This document shows positions 56,337-64,000 of a stretch of 64,000 bases of DNA, in pieces. The translations under genes and the position numbers were made by a program. The DNA lies in contig NZ_JADNLK010000002.1 of the NCBI RefSeq assembly GCF_015555905.1, forward strand, positions 124,001-188,000, written 5' to 3'. The notes beneath the pieces were generated by a model. The model saw nothing but the letters and a program-made list of their open reading frames with translations. It did no database searches and was not told the DNA's origin. Source of the stretch: Clostridium sp. D43t1_170807_H7. GTDB taxonomy: Bacteria > Bacillota > Clostridia > Clostridiales > Clostridiaceae. How positions within the stretch are numbered: the stretch's first letter is position 1; each line of letters opens with the position of its first letter.

Positions 56337-57456
56337 TTAAATTCACCTCGTCTTCTGACAGACATTGAATTCCTATCTTTAAAGCTAGCTCTAATATCTC
56401 CTTTTCATCATCACTTGCACATTTTAATTTTTCAAATATCTTTGCTATAAACTTTCCTTTTACAGAATAATCCCTACTTAATTCTTCTAAATTTACTTCT
56501 ATACTTGTATTATTAATTATTTTAATATAATAAAATTTGTCTTTTAATTTCTCTATAAGTAACTTTTCATTTAAATTAAAATGCTCTTTTATTTCACCCT
56601 TCAATATAATTTTATAAAAATTCTGGTAGATTTCCTCATTGTTTAATTCTGATAATACTTTAAATACAACTTCATCATAGTTATTAGTATCTGTTATATC
56701 AATCTCTCTTGTAATATACTTTCTTTTATACATAGGAAAGAACTTCAAATTAGCTCCACCTTTATATACTTCTCCAACTATAACACCTTTTTCTCCTGCT
56801 TCATCAAATCCTCTTCCTTGGGGACATCCACTATATGCATAAGTAGTTATTCCCGCTTTTAATATTCCTGAAAACTTATGTCTGTGACCTAATGCAATAT
56901 AATCAATATTAGATTCATATATATCACTTATATATATTGGATTATATTCATTCTTACTATTAGCTGATGTAATCTCTCCATGAAGCAACATAATATTTAT
57001 TTTATCATTATCTACATTAATCTTTCTTAACAAAGTTTCATTTTCATAGTTGTTTCTGAATCCAGCTCCCCAAACAATCAAATTTAGCTCTTTAACTTCT
57101 TTAAACTCCATATCACCCTTGAAAATATAAACATTTTCCGGCCAATTTATCATACTATAAAAGGATTTTTCATTATATGGGTCATGATTACCTGGTGAAA
57201 TAAATACCTTAATATCTTTTATTCTTTTAATTTGATCTGATATAAAAAATAAGGTATTCTTATTTACTGTCAAATTATCAAAAACATCTCCTGCAATAAG
57301 TAATACCTCTACATTTTCATTTATAGCTAAATCTATTATATTTTTAAATACCTCTAATAGCTCATTTTTACTAACATCTGAAACTTCTTTACTAAGCTCT
57401 TTAAAGGGCGTATCAAAATGTAAATCAGCACAATGTAACACCTTAATTTTATTCAT
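56326..57456 (-). CDS. yhaO: YhaO-like metallophosphoesterase, SbcD-related
   Basis: A 376-residue calcineurin-like phosphoesterase. Metal ligands are in LHCADLHFDTPF, AGDVFDN, SPGNHDPY, LLHGEI and LGHRHKF, the order of Mre11/SbcD nucleases. The C-terminal ~130 residues form a capping/partner domain. It is the nuclease partner of the YhaN ATPase, whose gene overlaps its 3' end. Ribosome site GTAGGTGATAG. Probably acts on DNA ends; not shown experimentally from sequence. Confidence 0.87.
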   Translation of the reverse strand: MNKIKVLHCADLHFDTPFKELSKEVSDVSKNELLEVFKNIIDLAINENVEVLLIAGDVFDNLTVNKNTLFFISDQIKRIKDIKVFISPGNHDPYNEKSFYSMINWPENVYIFKGDMEFKEVKELNLIVWGAGFRNNYENETLLRKINVDNDKINIMLLHGEITSANSKNEYNPIYISDIYESNIDYIALGHRHKFSGILKAGITTYAYSGCPQGRGFDEAGEKGVIVGEVYKGGANLKFFPMYKRKYITREIDITDTNNYDEVVFKVLSELNNEEIYQNFYKIILKGEIKEHFNLNEKLLIEKLKDKFYYIKIINNTSIEVNLEELSRDYSVKGKFIAKIFEKLKCASDDEKEILELALKIGIQCLSEDEVNLNDY

Positions 57457-57550
57457 TCTATCACCTACTTCACGAACCTTTGTTCATATTTTAACATAAA
57501 TTACCTTAGTTATAAAGTCTCTTAACTCTTGCTAATATCTATATACAAAA

Positions 57551-57597
57551 AGAAAAGAGAGATATTATTATAGATATAATCCACTTTAATATCTCTC
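57551..57597 (-). terminator. Terminator downstream of the spore protein transcript
   Basis: A perfect 11-bp stem (57557-57567 with 57587-57597) followed on the minus strand by TTTTCTTTTT. It probably ends the SASP transcript together with the short ORF at 57621. Confidence 0.75.
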
Positions 57598-57620
57598 TCC
57601 TCTTTTTTTCGAATGATAGA

Positions 57621-57647
57621 TTAAATTTCAGGTGGTGCTTCACCCAT
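57621..57647 (-). CDS. Candidate 8-residue ORF in the SASP 3' region
   Basis: ATG at 57645-57647 reads MGEAPPEI then stops. A clear ribosome site (AGAGGGTGAG) lies 7 bases upstream. The ORF is within the likely SASP transcript, between its stop and the terminator, and is flanked by a small GGTG/CACC hairpin. Translation is not proven; the RBS-ATG pair could be chance or a relic of a longer gene. Confidence 0.35.
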   Translation of the reverse strand: MGEAPPEI

Positions 57648-57713
57648 AACAGTACTCACCCTCTCGAAGTATTGTTTCCTTTAACTCGTCTGATTGTGGC
57701 CGTTAATGGTTTC

Positions 57714-57896
57714 TTACTTTAATCCACTTTCGTATTGTTCTACCATTCTTTTAACCATTTCACCACCTACGGAACCACATTGTCTAGATGTTAAGTTACC
57801 ATTATAATCTGTAAATGGTACTCCCATTTCTGCTGCAACTTCGTTCTTGAATGCGCTTAATCCTTGTTTTGCTTCTGGAACTAATGTTTTTGACAT
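57714..57896 (-). CDS. Alpha/beta-type small acid-soluble spore protein
   Basis: A 60-residue SASP. The GPR protease cleavage region is seen in SAFKNEVAAEMGVPF, and NLTSRQCGSVGGEMVKRMVEQ is the DNA-binding helix-turn-helix region. These proteins coat spore DNA, shift it toward A form and protect it from UV and heat. Strong GAGGAGG site. Expression should depend on sigma-G in the forespore, though I cannot identify the promoter with confidence. C. perfringens-type clostridia have several such genes. Confidence 0.95.
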   Translation of the reverse strand: MSKTLVPEAKQGLSAFKNEVAAEMGVPFTDYNGNLTSRQCGSVGGEMVKRMVEQYESGLK

Positions 57897-58050
57897 AATC
57901 GATTCCTCCTCTGGTTAGCGGTAATTTTGTAAACTCAACTTAAATATTTGTTTCACATCTAAGTTGTTTCTGTTTACACTATTATATTAACCAGTATAGG
58001 TTTTTATATAACAAGTAAATAATACCCACTTTTCATTATTATGGATTATA

Positions 58051-58305
58051 TTAACTAACTTCCTTATTTGTTGCTTTCTTAAACTTTTTAACTATAAAAT
58101 CTCTAACTATGGCAACTAACATTCCTATTTGAAATGATAAAGAAACTGATATAATTTGTAGATAATTCACTTTACTAGTTTTGTAAATTATTATTGTTTC
58201 TATGATCCAAATTGCACTCGCCATTAATGATGCTTTCTTTCCACCAATAATAGAACATATAACGATACTAAGAAAAATTATAGCTTGAATTTGAATAAAA
58301 CTCAT
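58051..58305 (-). CDS. Small membrane protein of unknown function
   Basis: An 84-residue protein with three hydrophobic stretches (FIQIQAIIFLSIVICSIIG, LMASAIWIIETIIIY and IISVSLSFQIGMLVAIV) and a basic C-terminal tail. Ribosome site AAGAGGTG. It lies between the spore protein gene and the PD-(D/E)XK nuclease gene, 69 bases after the latter. No recognised family. Confidence 0.55.
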   Translation of the reverse strand: MSFIQIQAIIFLSIVICSIIGGKKASLMASAIWIIETIIIYKTSKVNYLQIISVSLSFQIGMLVAIVRDFIVKKFKKATNKEVS

Positions 58306-58374
58306 ACTTCACCTCTTAAACTTTGATTTAATTTGTTAAATCCTTTTTATAAGTTCTATCCAAATTATATATTT

Positions 58375-59325
58375 TTAAACACTATCATCATTACATAATA
58401 TTCTAAACTTACAATTACTACATTTATAATTTTTTAATCTCTTTTGAAATACTTCCTTTTCCTTTGGTTTATTTAAAACTATATCATCTAAATAATAATT
58501 TATTATTTTTAAATCATTAGAAACCTTATTTTTTATAAATTCAATATCTTCTTGTTTAAATATTACTTCTTCTGCATGTCCATCTAAAAGATATTCTATC
58601 CTACCTTTAATTCTAGAATAATGTACACCATATTCCTCCATTACATACCATGCATATACCAATAACTGCTCCTTATCACTATCAGATGCTTTTCCTGTTT
58701 TCCAATCTACAATTACATAGTATCCATCATAATCTTTATATAATAAATCTATTTTAGAATATACTTTTAAACTATCATAATTAATACTACTGAATATATC
58801 TTCATCATTTTCTATAATTACTGTTTCTGATTTTAGAATATCTTCAAAACTCTTTGAAACATAAAAACTATTTATACATTGACTTAATCTTTCTTTTAAC
58901 TCATTTCCAATTTGCTTTGATATCTTATCTCCATAATAATACTCCTGAAGCATTATTCCTTTAGGATATTCATCCCATTCTTTAGTGTTATACTTCTGGA
59001 TACTTTCTCGTATTATATTTCTAAGCTTATTTAAAGTTACTTCATTAAACCTTGTTGCATTCATAAACCTTGTTTTATCTTTTTTACATATATTTATTAT
59101 GCCTTTAATTTCTTTATGAACCACTTCACCAAAACACATCCATAAATTAGTTAACTTTTTTAATCTCCATGCCATTTTTTGTTCATCTGTACTTGTATAA
59201 ATCCAACCATTATGGCTTCCATAGTATGTATAATAATAATCTCTTTCACAATTTTCTAAAGTTTTCATTTTTGATATAGACCACGATTTTTCAGGATATT
59301 TTCTTTCTTGATAAGTATCACTCAT
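58375..59325 (-). CDS. PD-(D/E)XK nuclease with probable Fe-S cluster (Cas4/AddB-like)
   Basis: A 316-residue single-domain RecB-family nuclease. FGEVVHKEI carries the conserved histidine, SKIDLLY the aspartate, and IVDWKTGK the E/D-x-K motif near 206-213. QLLVYAWY is the QxxxY motif. Four cysteines, C26 plus C302, C305 and C311, match the Cas4/AddB iron-sulfur layout. No helicase or CRISPR genes are nearby, so it is a free-standing exonuclease of unknown process. Ribosome site TTAGGAGAG. Confidence 0.8.
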   Translation of the reverse strand: MSDTYQERKYPEKSWSISKMKTLENCERDYYYTYYGSHNGWIYTSTDEQKMAWRLKKLTNLWMCFGEVVHKEIKGIINICKKDKTRFMNATRFNEVTLNKLRNIIRESIQKYNTKEWDEYPKGIMLQEYYYGDKISKQIGNELKERLSQCINSFYVSKSFEDILKSETVIIENDEDIFSSINYDSLKVYSKIDLLYKDYDGYYVIVDWKTGKASDSDKEQLLVYAWYVMEEYGVHYSRIKGRIEYLLDGHAEEVIFKQEDIEFIKNKVSNDLKIINYYLDDIVLNKPKEKEVFQKRLKNYKCSNCKFRILCNDDSV

Positions 59326-59471
59326 TATATCTCTCCTAATTTAATTATTATATTAATATTTTTACCATATTTATTTAATGGTATGAATAATGTATTTAAT
59401 AATTTAGAATAAATTTATTATTTAATACAAAAAATATTAATAAAATAAATAAAATGTTGGAGGTTTTAACT

Positions 59472-60317
59472 ATGAAACAATTTATTTTGAAAACATTTAT
59501 TTGTATTTCACTATTAGTTTTAAGTATCAATTTAATATCTGCTTCTCCCTTTGATGCTCTATCTAATAAAAAAAATCAAACCTTAATTGTTAGAGATAGC
59601 ACTTCAACTACTGGATTACCAGATAGGTTTAGAGATATACCTAATTTAAATATTTCTGGTAGCGCTCAATTTACAGCTGAACAAGCAAATAACTTAAAAA
59701 ATACTATAAACAAACCCAATATATGTATTATAGACTTAAGACAAGAGTCCCATGGATTAGTTAATAATTATGCTATAAGCTTTTTTGATCCTACTAAGGA
59801 TTTAAATAATGGTTTCACTACAGAGCAAACAATTAAAACAGAAGATTCACTTTTATCTAAAATAAAACTTAATGATGATTTAAATATTTATAGAAGAACA
59901 GGTAGACCTTTTAAAGAAATAACTGTGGATTTTGTTAGTAATGAATCATCTGTAGCTAATAAAGCCGGTATGGAATATAAAAGATATGCAGTAAGAGATA
60001 ATGGTGCTCCTACTCCTGAAATTATTGATCAATTTGTTGAATTTGTTAAAACAAAACCTTCTGATTTACATCTTCATTTTCATTGCGATGCTGGTGAAGG
60101 TAGAACAACTACTTTTATGTCAATGTATCAAATTTTAATGAATACTACTAACTTATCATTAGATCAAATAGTCTCATACCAATATAATGTTGGCGGTGTT
60201 AATCTTCATGATAACAAACATCAATTTGAATTTTTAGAAGACTTCTATGATTATGTTTCAAAAAATAAATCTGATAATTATACTACATCTTATTCAGAAT
60301 GGATTAAGCAATCTTAA
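59472..60317 (+). CDS. Secreted PTP-like cysteine phytase / tyrosine phosphatase
   Basis: A 281-residue protein from the ATG at 59472 (TTGGAGG upstream; an ATG six codons earlier overlaps it). A signal peptide (about 1-24, FILKTFICISLLVLSIN) suggests export. The active-site P-loop is HFHCDAGEGRTT with C205 and R211, the CX5R motif of PTP-like phytases, and RDNGAPTPEIID near 175-186 carries the general acid aspartate. Length fits the myo-inositol hexakisphosphate phosphatases known in Selenomonas and Clostridium. It may release phosphate from phytate; activity on phosphoproteins is the alternative. Monocistronic with terminator. Confidence 0.82.
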   Translation: MKQFILKTFICISLLVLSINLISASPFDALSNKKNQTLIVRDSTSTTGLPDRFRDIPNLNISGSAQFTAEQANNLKNTINKPNICIIDLRQESHGLVNNYAISFFDPTKDLNNGFTTEQTIKTEDSLLSKIKLNDDLNIYRRTGRPFKEITVDFVSNESSVANKAGMEYKRYAVRDNGAPTPEIIDQFVEFVKTKPSDLHLHFHCDAGEGRTTTFMSMYQILMNTTNLSLDQIVSYQYNVGGVNLHDNKHQFEFLEDFYDYVSKNKSDNYTTSYSEWIKQS

Positions 60318-60318
60318 A

Positions 60319-60362
60319 AAATAAAACCCTAAGCTTAAGTTAAATTGCTTAGGGTTTTATTT
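60319..60362. terminator. Bidirectional terminator shared by phosphatase and antiterminator genes
   Basis: A perfect 16-bp stem (60319-60334 with 60347-60362) with a 12-base loop and flanking A and T tracts. The antiterminator stop codon (60335-60337) lies in the loop. Confidence 0.88.
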
Positions 60363-61210
60363 TCTCTCTTTTCTCTTGCTACAGATATAACTCTTTGTAT
60401 ATGCATTGTTAGATATACAAGTTCGTCCTCGTCTACCTCATAATTGTTATTCATTAATATATATTCACCTATCTTTATTGCACATCCATATGCCTCAGGG
60501 TATGTAGTTGATATAACTTCTACAAAACTGGAATCTGTACTATTATGTTTATTATTATTAACAATACGCTTTGCGAAATACTTTAAGTGAGTTAACAATC
60601 TATCATAATTTAAATCATCTTCATCTAACTCTATAGCAAAATAGTATTTAATGATATTTAATATATCCTTTATTATTTTAGTTGATTCTACTGACTTCAT
60701 TGTAGTTTCTTTATAACTTGCATTTACAAAATGTAATGCTATAAATCCAGCTTCATCTTCTGGAAGTTGAATATCTAGATTTCTATTTATGTAATCAACA
60801 GCCCATAATGAAACTCTAAATTCGTTTCTATGAACCCTTCTTATTTCATTTAACAATTCATTTTTTATAGTAATCCCATTTTTAAATCTTTTTACAGCAA
60901 AAGCTATATGATCTGCTAGAGAAACATAAATTTGTTTATCTAATTCAACATTTAACTCAACTATTGCATGAGTTATTATTTCATCTGTTAATTCAAATAT
61001 CCCCTCTGGTATTTGATTAATTAATTTTTTAATTTTATTTCCTAAATTTTCATCATCCACTATAAATGTTTTTTCTATTCTTTTAACATCTATTAATTGA
61101 CCAGGCTTTTTATTGAATGCTATACCGTTCCCCATAAGAATTACTTCTTTCCTAGTCGTAGGATCTATTGAAACAACTACATTATTATTTAAAACTTTTT
61201 CAACTATCAT
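60335..61210 (-). CDS. BglG/LicT-family transcription antiterminator
   Basis: A 291-residue regulator. The N-terminal RNA-binding CAT domain (about 1-55) starts IVEKVLNNNVVVSIDPTTRKEVILMGNGIAFN-like sequence, of which NNNVV and GNGIAF are hallmarks. PRD1 (about 68-170) has ITHAIVELN and LADHIAFAVKRF; PRD2 (about 175-285) has FAKRI and LTMHIQRV. PRDs are phosphorylated on histidines by the PTS. Normally these proteins control an adjacent PTS/glycosidase operon; none is present in this window, so it acts in trans or its target was lost. Ribosome site AAGGGGG. Confidence 0.85.
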   Translation of the reverse strand: MIVEKVLNNNVVVSIDPTTRKEVILMGNGIAFNKKPGQLIDVKRIEKTFIVDDENLGNKIKKLINQIPEGIFELTDEIITHAIVELNVELDKQIYVSLADHIAFAVKRFKNGITIKNELLNEIRRVHRNEFRVSLWAVDYINRNLDIQLPEDEAGFIALHFVNASYKETTMKSVESTKIIKDILNIIKYYFAIELDEDDLNYDRLLTHLKYFAKRIVNNNKHNSTDSSFVEVISTTYPEAYGCAIKIGEYILMNNNYEVDEDELVYLTMHIQRVISVAREKRENKTLSNLT

Positions 61211-61494
61211 ACATTTGCCCCCTTCCTTATGGTAGTAAAAAGATAGCCCAAACTAGGACTACTCTTAATTTAGGCATACCCCATTTTAACATTATAAATA
61301 TTTGCTTGTCAATTAAATGAGATGCATGTGTAAACCCTCAAATTAAGGTCGTTTTTCCTATAATTCCATGGTGAATTCACTACCTTCTCCTAAATTACTA
61401 TTTACTAACTTATTCAATAATAATTACTAATAATCTAAAACTTCTTAATAAATTATAAAATTAAATATTGAGCAAACTCTTCTCATTTTAACAA
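61211..61494. other. Antiterminator leader and AT-rich upstream region
   Basis: The antiterminator 5' UTR (about 65 bases on the minus strand) holds a TAGTCC/GGGCTA hairpin but no clear RAT-like antiterminator site. Further upstream (61313-61494) is AT-rich sequence with a short GTGAATTCAC palindrome near 61371 and no gene. Confidence 0.5.
61283..61312 (-). promoter_or_regulatory. Sigma-A promoter of the antiterminator gene
   Basis: On the minus strand a perfect TTGACA (61307-61312) and TAAAAT (61283-61288) are separated by 18 bp, about 70 bases before the ATG. Confidence 0.7.
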
Positions 61495-61523
61495 AAAAGA
61501 CTTAGCAATTTTGCTAAGTCTTT
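61495..61523 (-). terminator. Terminator of the tRNA-Trp gene
   Basis: An inverted repeat with a perfect 14-bp stem (61495-61508 with 61511-61524) and T6 in the minus direction, directly after the tRNA CCA end. Confidence 0.9.
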
Positions 61524-61597
61524 TGGCAGGGGTACTAGGAATCGAACCTAGCCTAATAGTTTTGGAGACTACTGTACTACCGATATACGATACCCCT
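61524..61597 (-). tRNA. tRNA-Trp (anticodon CCA)
   Basis: A 74-base tRNA on the minus strand. Acceptor arm AGGGGTA pairs with TACCCCT, discriminator G, encoded CCA. D arm is GTAT/GTAC, anticodon stem GTAGT/ACTAT with loop CTCCAAA giving anticodon CCA, and T arm CTAGG/CCTAG around TTCGATT. All stems close, with one G-U in the anticodon stem. It has its own terminator and stands alone. Confidence 0.96.
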
Positions 61598-61671
61598 TCA
61601 ACAATGGTTATTCTACCATGTTAACATAATAATTGTCAACTAAATTTTTTCGCTCTCACGTAACGAATAAT

Positions 61672-63870
61672 TTAGTTATTAAGTTCGTTGATAATTTTTT
61701 TCAATACCACTGCTCTTATTGTATCATAGCTTATTTTATCTGATACTATTTCTTTTATATCCTTTAACTTACTGTATCCAACTTTATCTATAGCATCTAA
61801 AACTATTTTTTCTTCCTCTTCATTAAAGAATTCATCTAAAGGTATTATAAAATCTACCTTATTCCCTTCAGCAATATATTGTTGAATATGACTCATTACA
61901 GTAATTAGAGTTAATTCTCTTTCTTTAGCAACTTCTTTTATTGAACTACCTGCTTTAATAAAGTCCATTGTTATTTCATATGATTTTTTCTTCTCTTCGT
62001 TATTATTCTTTTCTTTTTTCTTTTTATCTTTTTCTTTATCCAAAACTTCATCAAATGATAAGTTGTTATTTTTCTTACTAATAAAGCTCCAGGTTACTTC
62101 AATGTTATTTTCATCAATATAAGTTTTAATTTTTTCCATAAACTTTTCGCCATATTTATTAAGTTTAGAATTACCTACACCACTTATATCTAAGAATTGC
62201 TCATCTGTTATTGGCATTCTATTACTAAGTTCTTTTAATGTAGAATCACCAAATACCATGTATGGTGGTATTTTTTCTTCTCTAGAAATATCCATTCTTA
62301 ATTCTTTTAATATAATAAACAGTTCATTTTCTTCTATTTTAATTTTCTTAACTACTTGTTCTTTAACAAATACTCGTCTTTCTCCCTTTACAATCTCTAT
62401 AGATTGTTTATTTAATGTTAAAACTGGATATTCTCCTTTATAGTTTAAATATCCATGTGAAATTAACATATTAATAAATTCAGTTAATGCATCCTTAGTA
62501 TAATTTTTTACTATTCCATAAGTTGATAATTCATCAAATCCTAACTCATATACTTTCTTGTTCTTAGAACCCCTAAGTACATCTACTACCATTCCAATTC
62601 CGAATCTTTGATTCATTCTATAAACACATGAAATAACTTTTTGAGCATCGACAGTTCTATCTACTAATTCTCCTGGTGCCTCACAATTACTACAATTATT
62701 ACACTTCTCATCATATTGTTCACCAAAGTAATTTAATATAAACTTTCTATAACAATCTTGAGTATATATAAGATTTATCATAGTTTGTAGTTTTGAAAGT
62801 TCACTTTCTTTTCTTATACTACTTTCTGTAGCAGTCTCTATAATATATTTTTGTGTTTGAACATCTCCAGGTGAAAACAGCATTATACATTCACTTTCTT
62901 CACCATCTCTTCCTGCTCTCCCTATCTCTTGATAATATCCCTCAATATTTTTAGGCATATTATAATGTATTACATATCTAACATTTGGTTTATCTATTCC
63001 CATACCAAAGGCATTAGTAGCAATTATTATATTACATTTATCATATATAAAATTTTCTTGGGCTGTTTTTCTATAATCGTCACTAAGTCCTGCATGGTAT
63101 TTTTCAACTTGCAATCCCTTTGAATTCAATAACTCATATAAATTATCTACTTCTTTTCTTGTTGAAGCATATATTATTCCTGATTCATGTCTATTATTAT
63201 TTATGTAATCTAAAATGTAATTTTTCTTATTTACTCCCTTTTCTATTATTATCTTAAGATTATTTCTATCAAATCCAGATATAAATATTTTGGGATTATT
63301 CAATTCAAGTAAATTTATTATATCTTCTCTAACCTCATCTGTAGCTGTTGCTGTAAAGGCTGTAACTATTGGTCTATTTCTTAATAACGAAATTACTCTG
63401 CTTATTCTTCTATAACTACTTCTAAAATCATGTCCCCACTGTGACACACAGTGTGCCTCATCTATAGCAACCATGGAAACATTAATACTAGCTATAAGTT
63501 CTAAAAAAGCTTGTGATTCTAATCTTTCAGGTGCAACATATAATATTTTTATTTCATTTCTTGCAGCTTCATCTAAAATATTATTTATTTCTATATTACT
63601 TAATGATGAATTAATATATGCTGACTTAATTCCTAAGTTATTTATATTATCTACCTGATCTTTCATAAGAGATATTAATGGTGATATAACTATTGTTATA
63701 CCATCTAGTAATATTGCAGGTACTTGGTAACAAATTGATTTACCTCCACCTGTAGGCATAATAGTTAAAACATCATTTCCATTCAGTATTTCTCTTATTA
63801 TTTCTTCTTGACCTTCCCTAAATGAACTATATCCGTAATATTGTTTTAAAATATCTAATGCCTTATCCAT
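61672..63870 (-). CDS. recQ: ATP-dependent DNA helicase RecQ
   Basis: A 732-residue RecQ. Helicase motifs include FREGQEEII (motif 0), MPTGGGKSICYQVP (I), AIDEAHCVSQWGHDFR (II and aromatic loop), TATATDEV (III), and IGRAGRDGEESE (VI). A zinc-binding part has CDEKCNNCSNC. The RQC winged helix and an HRDC domain (about 518-590, PPYMVFGDSTLKELSNRMP) follow. A further Lys/Glu-rich linker leads to a C-terminal helix-turn-helix (SIKEVAKERELTLITVMSHI), as in longer Firmicute RecQs. It unwinds recombination and repair intermediates. Ribosome site AAGGAGAG. Confidence 0.95.
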   Translation of the reverse strand: MDKALDILKQYYGYSSFREGQEEIIREILNGNDVLTIMPTGGGKSICYQVPAILLDGITIVISPLISLMKDQVDNINNLGIKSAYINSSLSNIEINNILDEAARNEIKILYVAPERLESQAFLELIASINVSMVAIDEAHCVSQWGHDFRSSYRRISRVISLLRNRPIVTAFTATATDEVREDIINLLELNNPKIFISGFDRNNLKIIIEKGVNKKNYILDYINNNRHESGIIYASTRKEVDNLYELLNSKGLQVEKYHAGLSDDYRKTAQENFIYDKCNIIIATNAFGMGIDKPNVRYVIHYNMPKNIEGYYQEIGRAGRDGEESECIMLFSPGDVQTQKYIIETATESSIRKESELSKLQTMINLIYTQDCYRKFILNYFGEQYDEKCNNCSNCEAPGELVDRTVDAQKVISCVYRMNQRFGIGMVVDVLRGSKNKKVYELGFDELSTYGIVKNYTKDALTEFINMLISHGYLNYKGEYPVLTLNKQSIEIVKGERRVFVKEQVVKKIKIEENELFIILKELRMDISREEKIPPYMVFGDSTLKELSNRMPITDEQFLDISGVGNSKLNKYGEKFMEKIKTYIDENNIEVTWSFISKKNNNLSFDEVLDKEKDKKKKEKNNNEEKKKSYEITMDFIKAGSSIKEVAKERELTLITVMSHIQQYIAEGNKVDFIIPLDEFFNEEEEKIVLDAIDKVGYSKLKDIKEIVSDKISYDTIRAVVLKKIINELNN

Positions 63871-64000
63871 AAACTCTCCTTACTACTCCCAACTATTTTC
63901 TTTTTTAATTATTAACCTTATCATTCAATTTATTCAAACATTTGTTCTTTTTATAAAATGTCACAAATTTATTTTACAGTATTTCTATTAAAGTATAATA

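Noticed and set aside
61211..61282. LicT-type RAT antiterminator site in the regulator leader
   Set aside because: A TAGTCC/GGGCTA hairpin exists, but it does not match RAT sequence or overlap a terminator.

Overview
The window is chromosomal DNA of a low-GC, endospore-forming Firmicute, most likely Clostridium sensu stricto. The evidence is the very AT-rich sequence, strong AGGAGG-type ribosome binding sites, an alpha/beta small acid-soluble spore protein, a SpoIVFB-like protease, and typical clostridial gene orders (mreBCD-PBP2-minCDE-rodA; rplU-prp-rpmA-obgE-yhbY-nadD-yqeK). I see no insertion sequence, prophage, CRISPR array or rRNA operon. There is one tRNA gene (Trp).

Layout. 1-6.5 kb: surface-polysaccharide genes, with a truncated family 2 glycosyltransferase at the edge, two GT-B glycosyltransferases, a UDP-sugar dehydrogenase/epimerase pair resembling TviB/TviC, and a DegT-type aminotransferase. 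6.7-8.8 kb: ornithine decarboxylase. 9.1-14.3 kb: a compact, apparently self-contained assembly line of discrete proteins (AMP ligase, Sfp-type phosphopantetheinyl transferase, carrier protein, stand-alone condensation domain, alpha/beta hydrolase). A MerR regulator heads it, and its promoter has the 19-bp spacer and dyad typical of MerR-controlled promoters. 14.6-17.4 kb: a divergent MacB-like ABC transporter. 17.5-22.3 kb: thioesterase, Ogt, RlmD-type methyltransferase followed by an unusual structured element, RDD protein, lipoprotein, ComEA. 22.4-24.7 kb: DacF-type carboxypeptidase and an RluA-family pseudouridine synthase.

24.9-34.4 kb: a long minus-strand housekeeping run: rplU with an L21-leader-like 5' UTR, prp (the protease that trims L27), rpmA, obgE, yhbY, nadD, yqeK, an LCP ligase, and upstream RNase G/E and two paired radical-SAM-associated genes. 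34.5-45.9 kb: SpoIVFB-like protease, then the elongation/division block rodA, minE, minD, minC, PBP2, mreD, mreC, mreB, radC, maf. 46.2-50.7 kb: SPOR protein, PepD, a decayed pyruvate-kinase remnant, an S1-domain protein and a CBS protein. 50.8-59.3 kb: a nucleic-acid-processing group (DEDD exonuclease, membrane MutS-like ATPase, YhaN/YhaO pair, PD-(D/E)XK nuclease) with a spore protein gene among them. 59.5-64 kb: a secreted cysteine phytase-like phosphatase, a BglG/LicT-type antiterminator, tRNA-Trp and RecQ.

The strongest candidate for an undescribed system is the 9.1-14.3 kb MerR-controlled assembly line. Its genes overlap or nearly abut. It carries its own activation, carrier, carrier-priming and condensation functions, so it probably makes a small acylated or amidated metabolite whose identity cannot be read from sequence alone.
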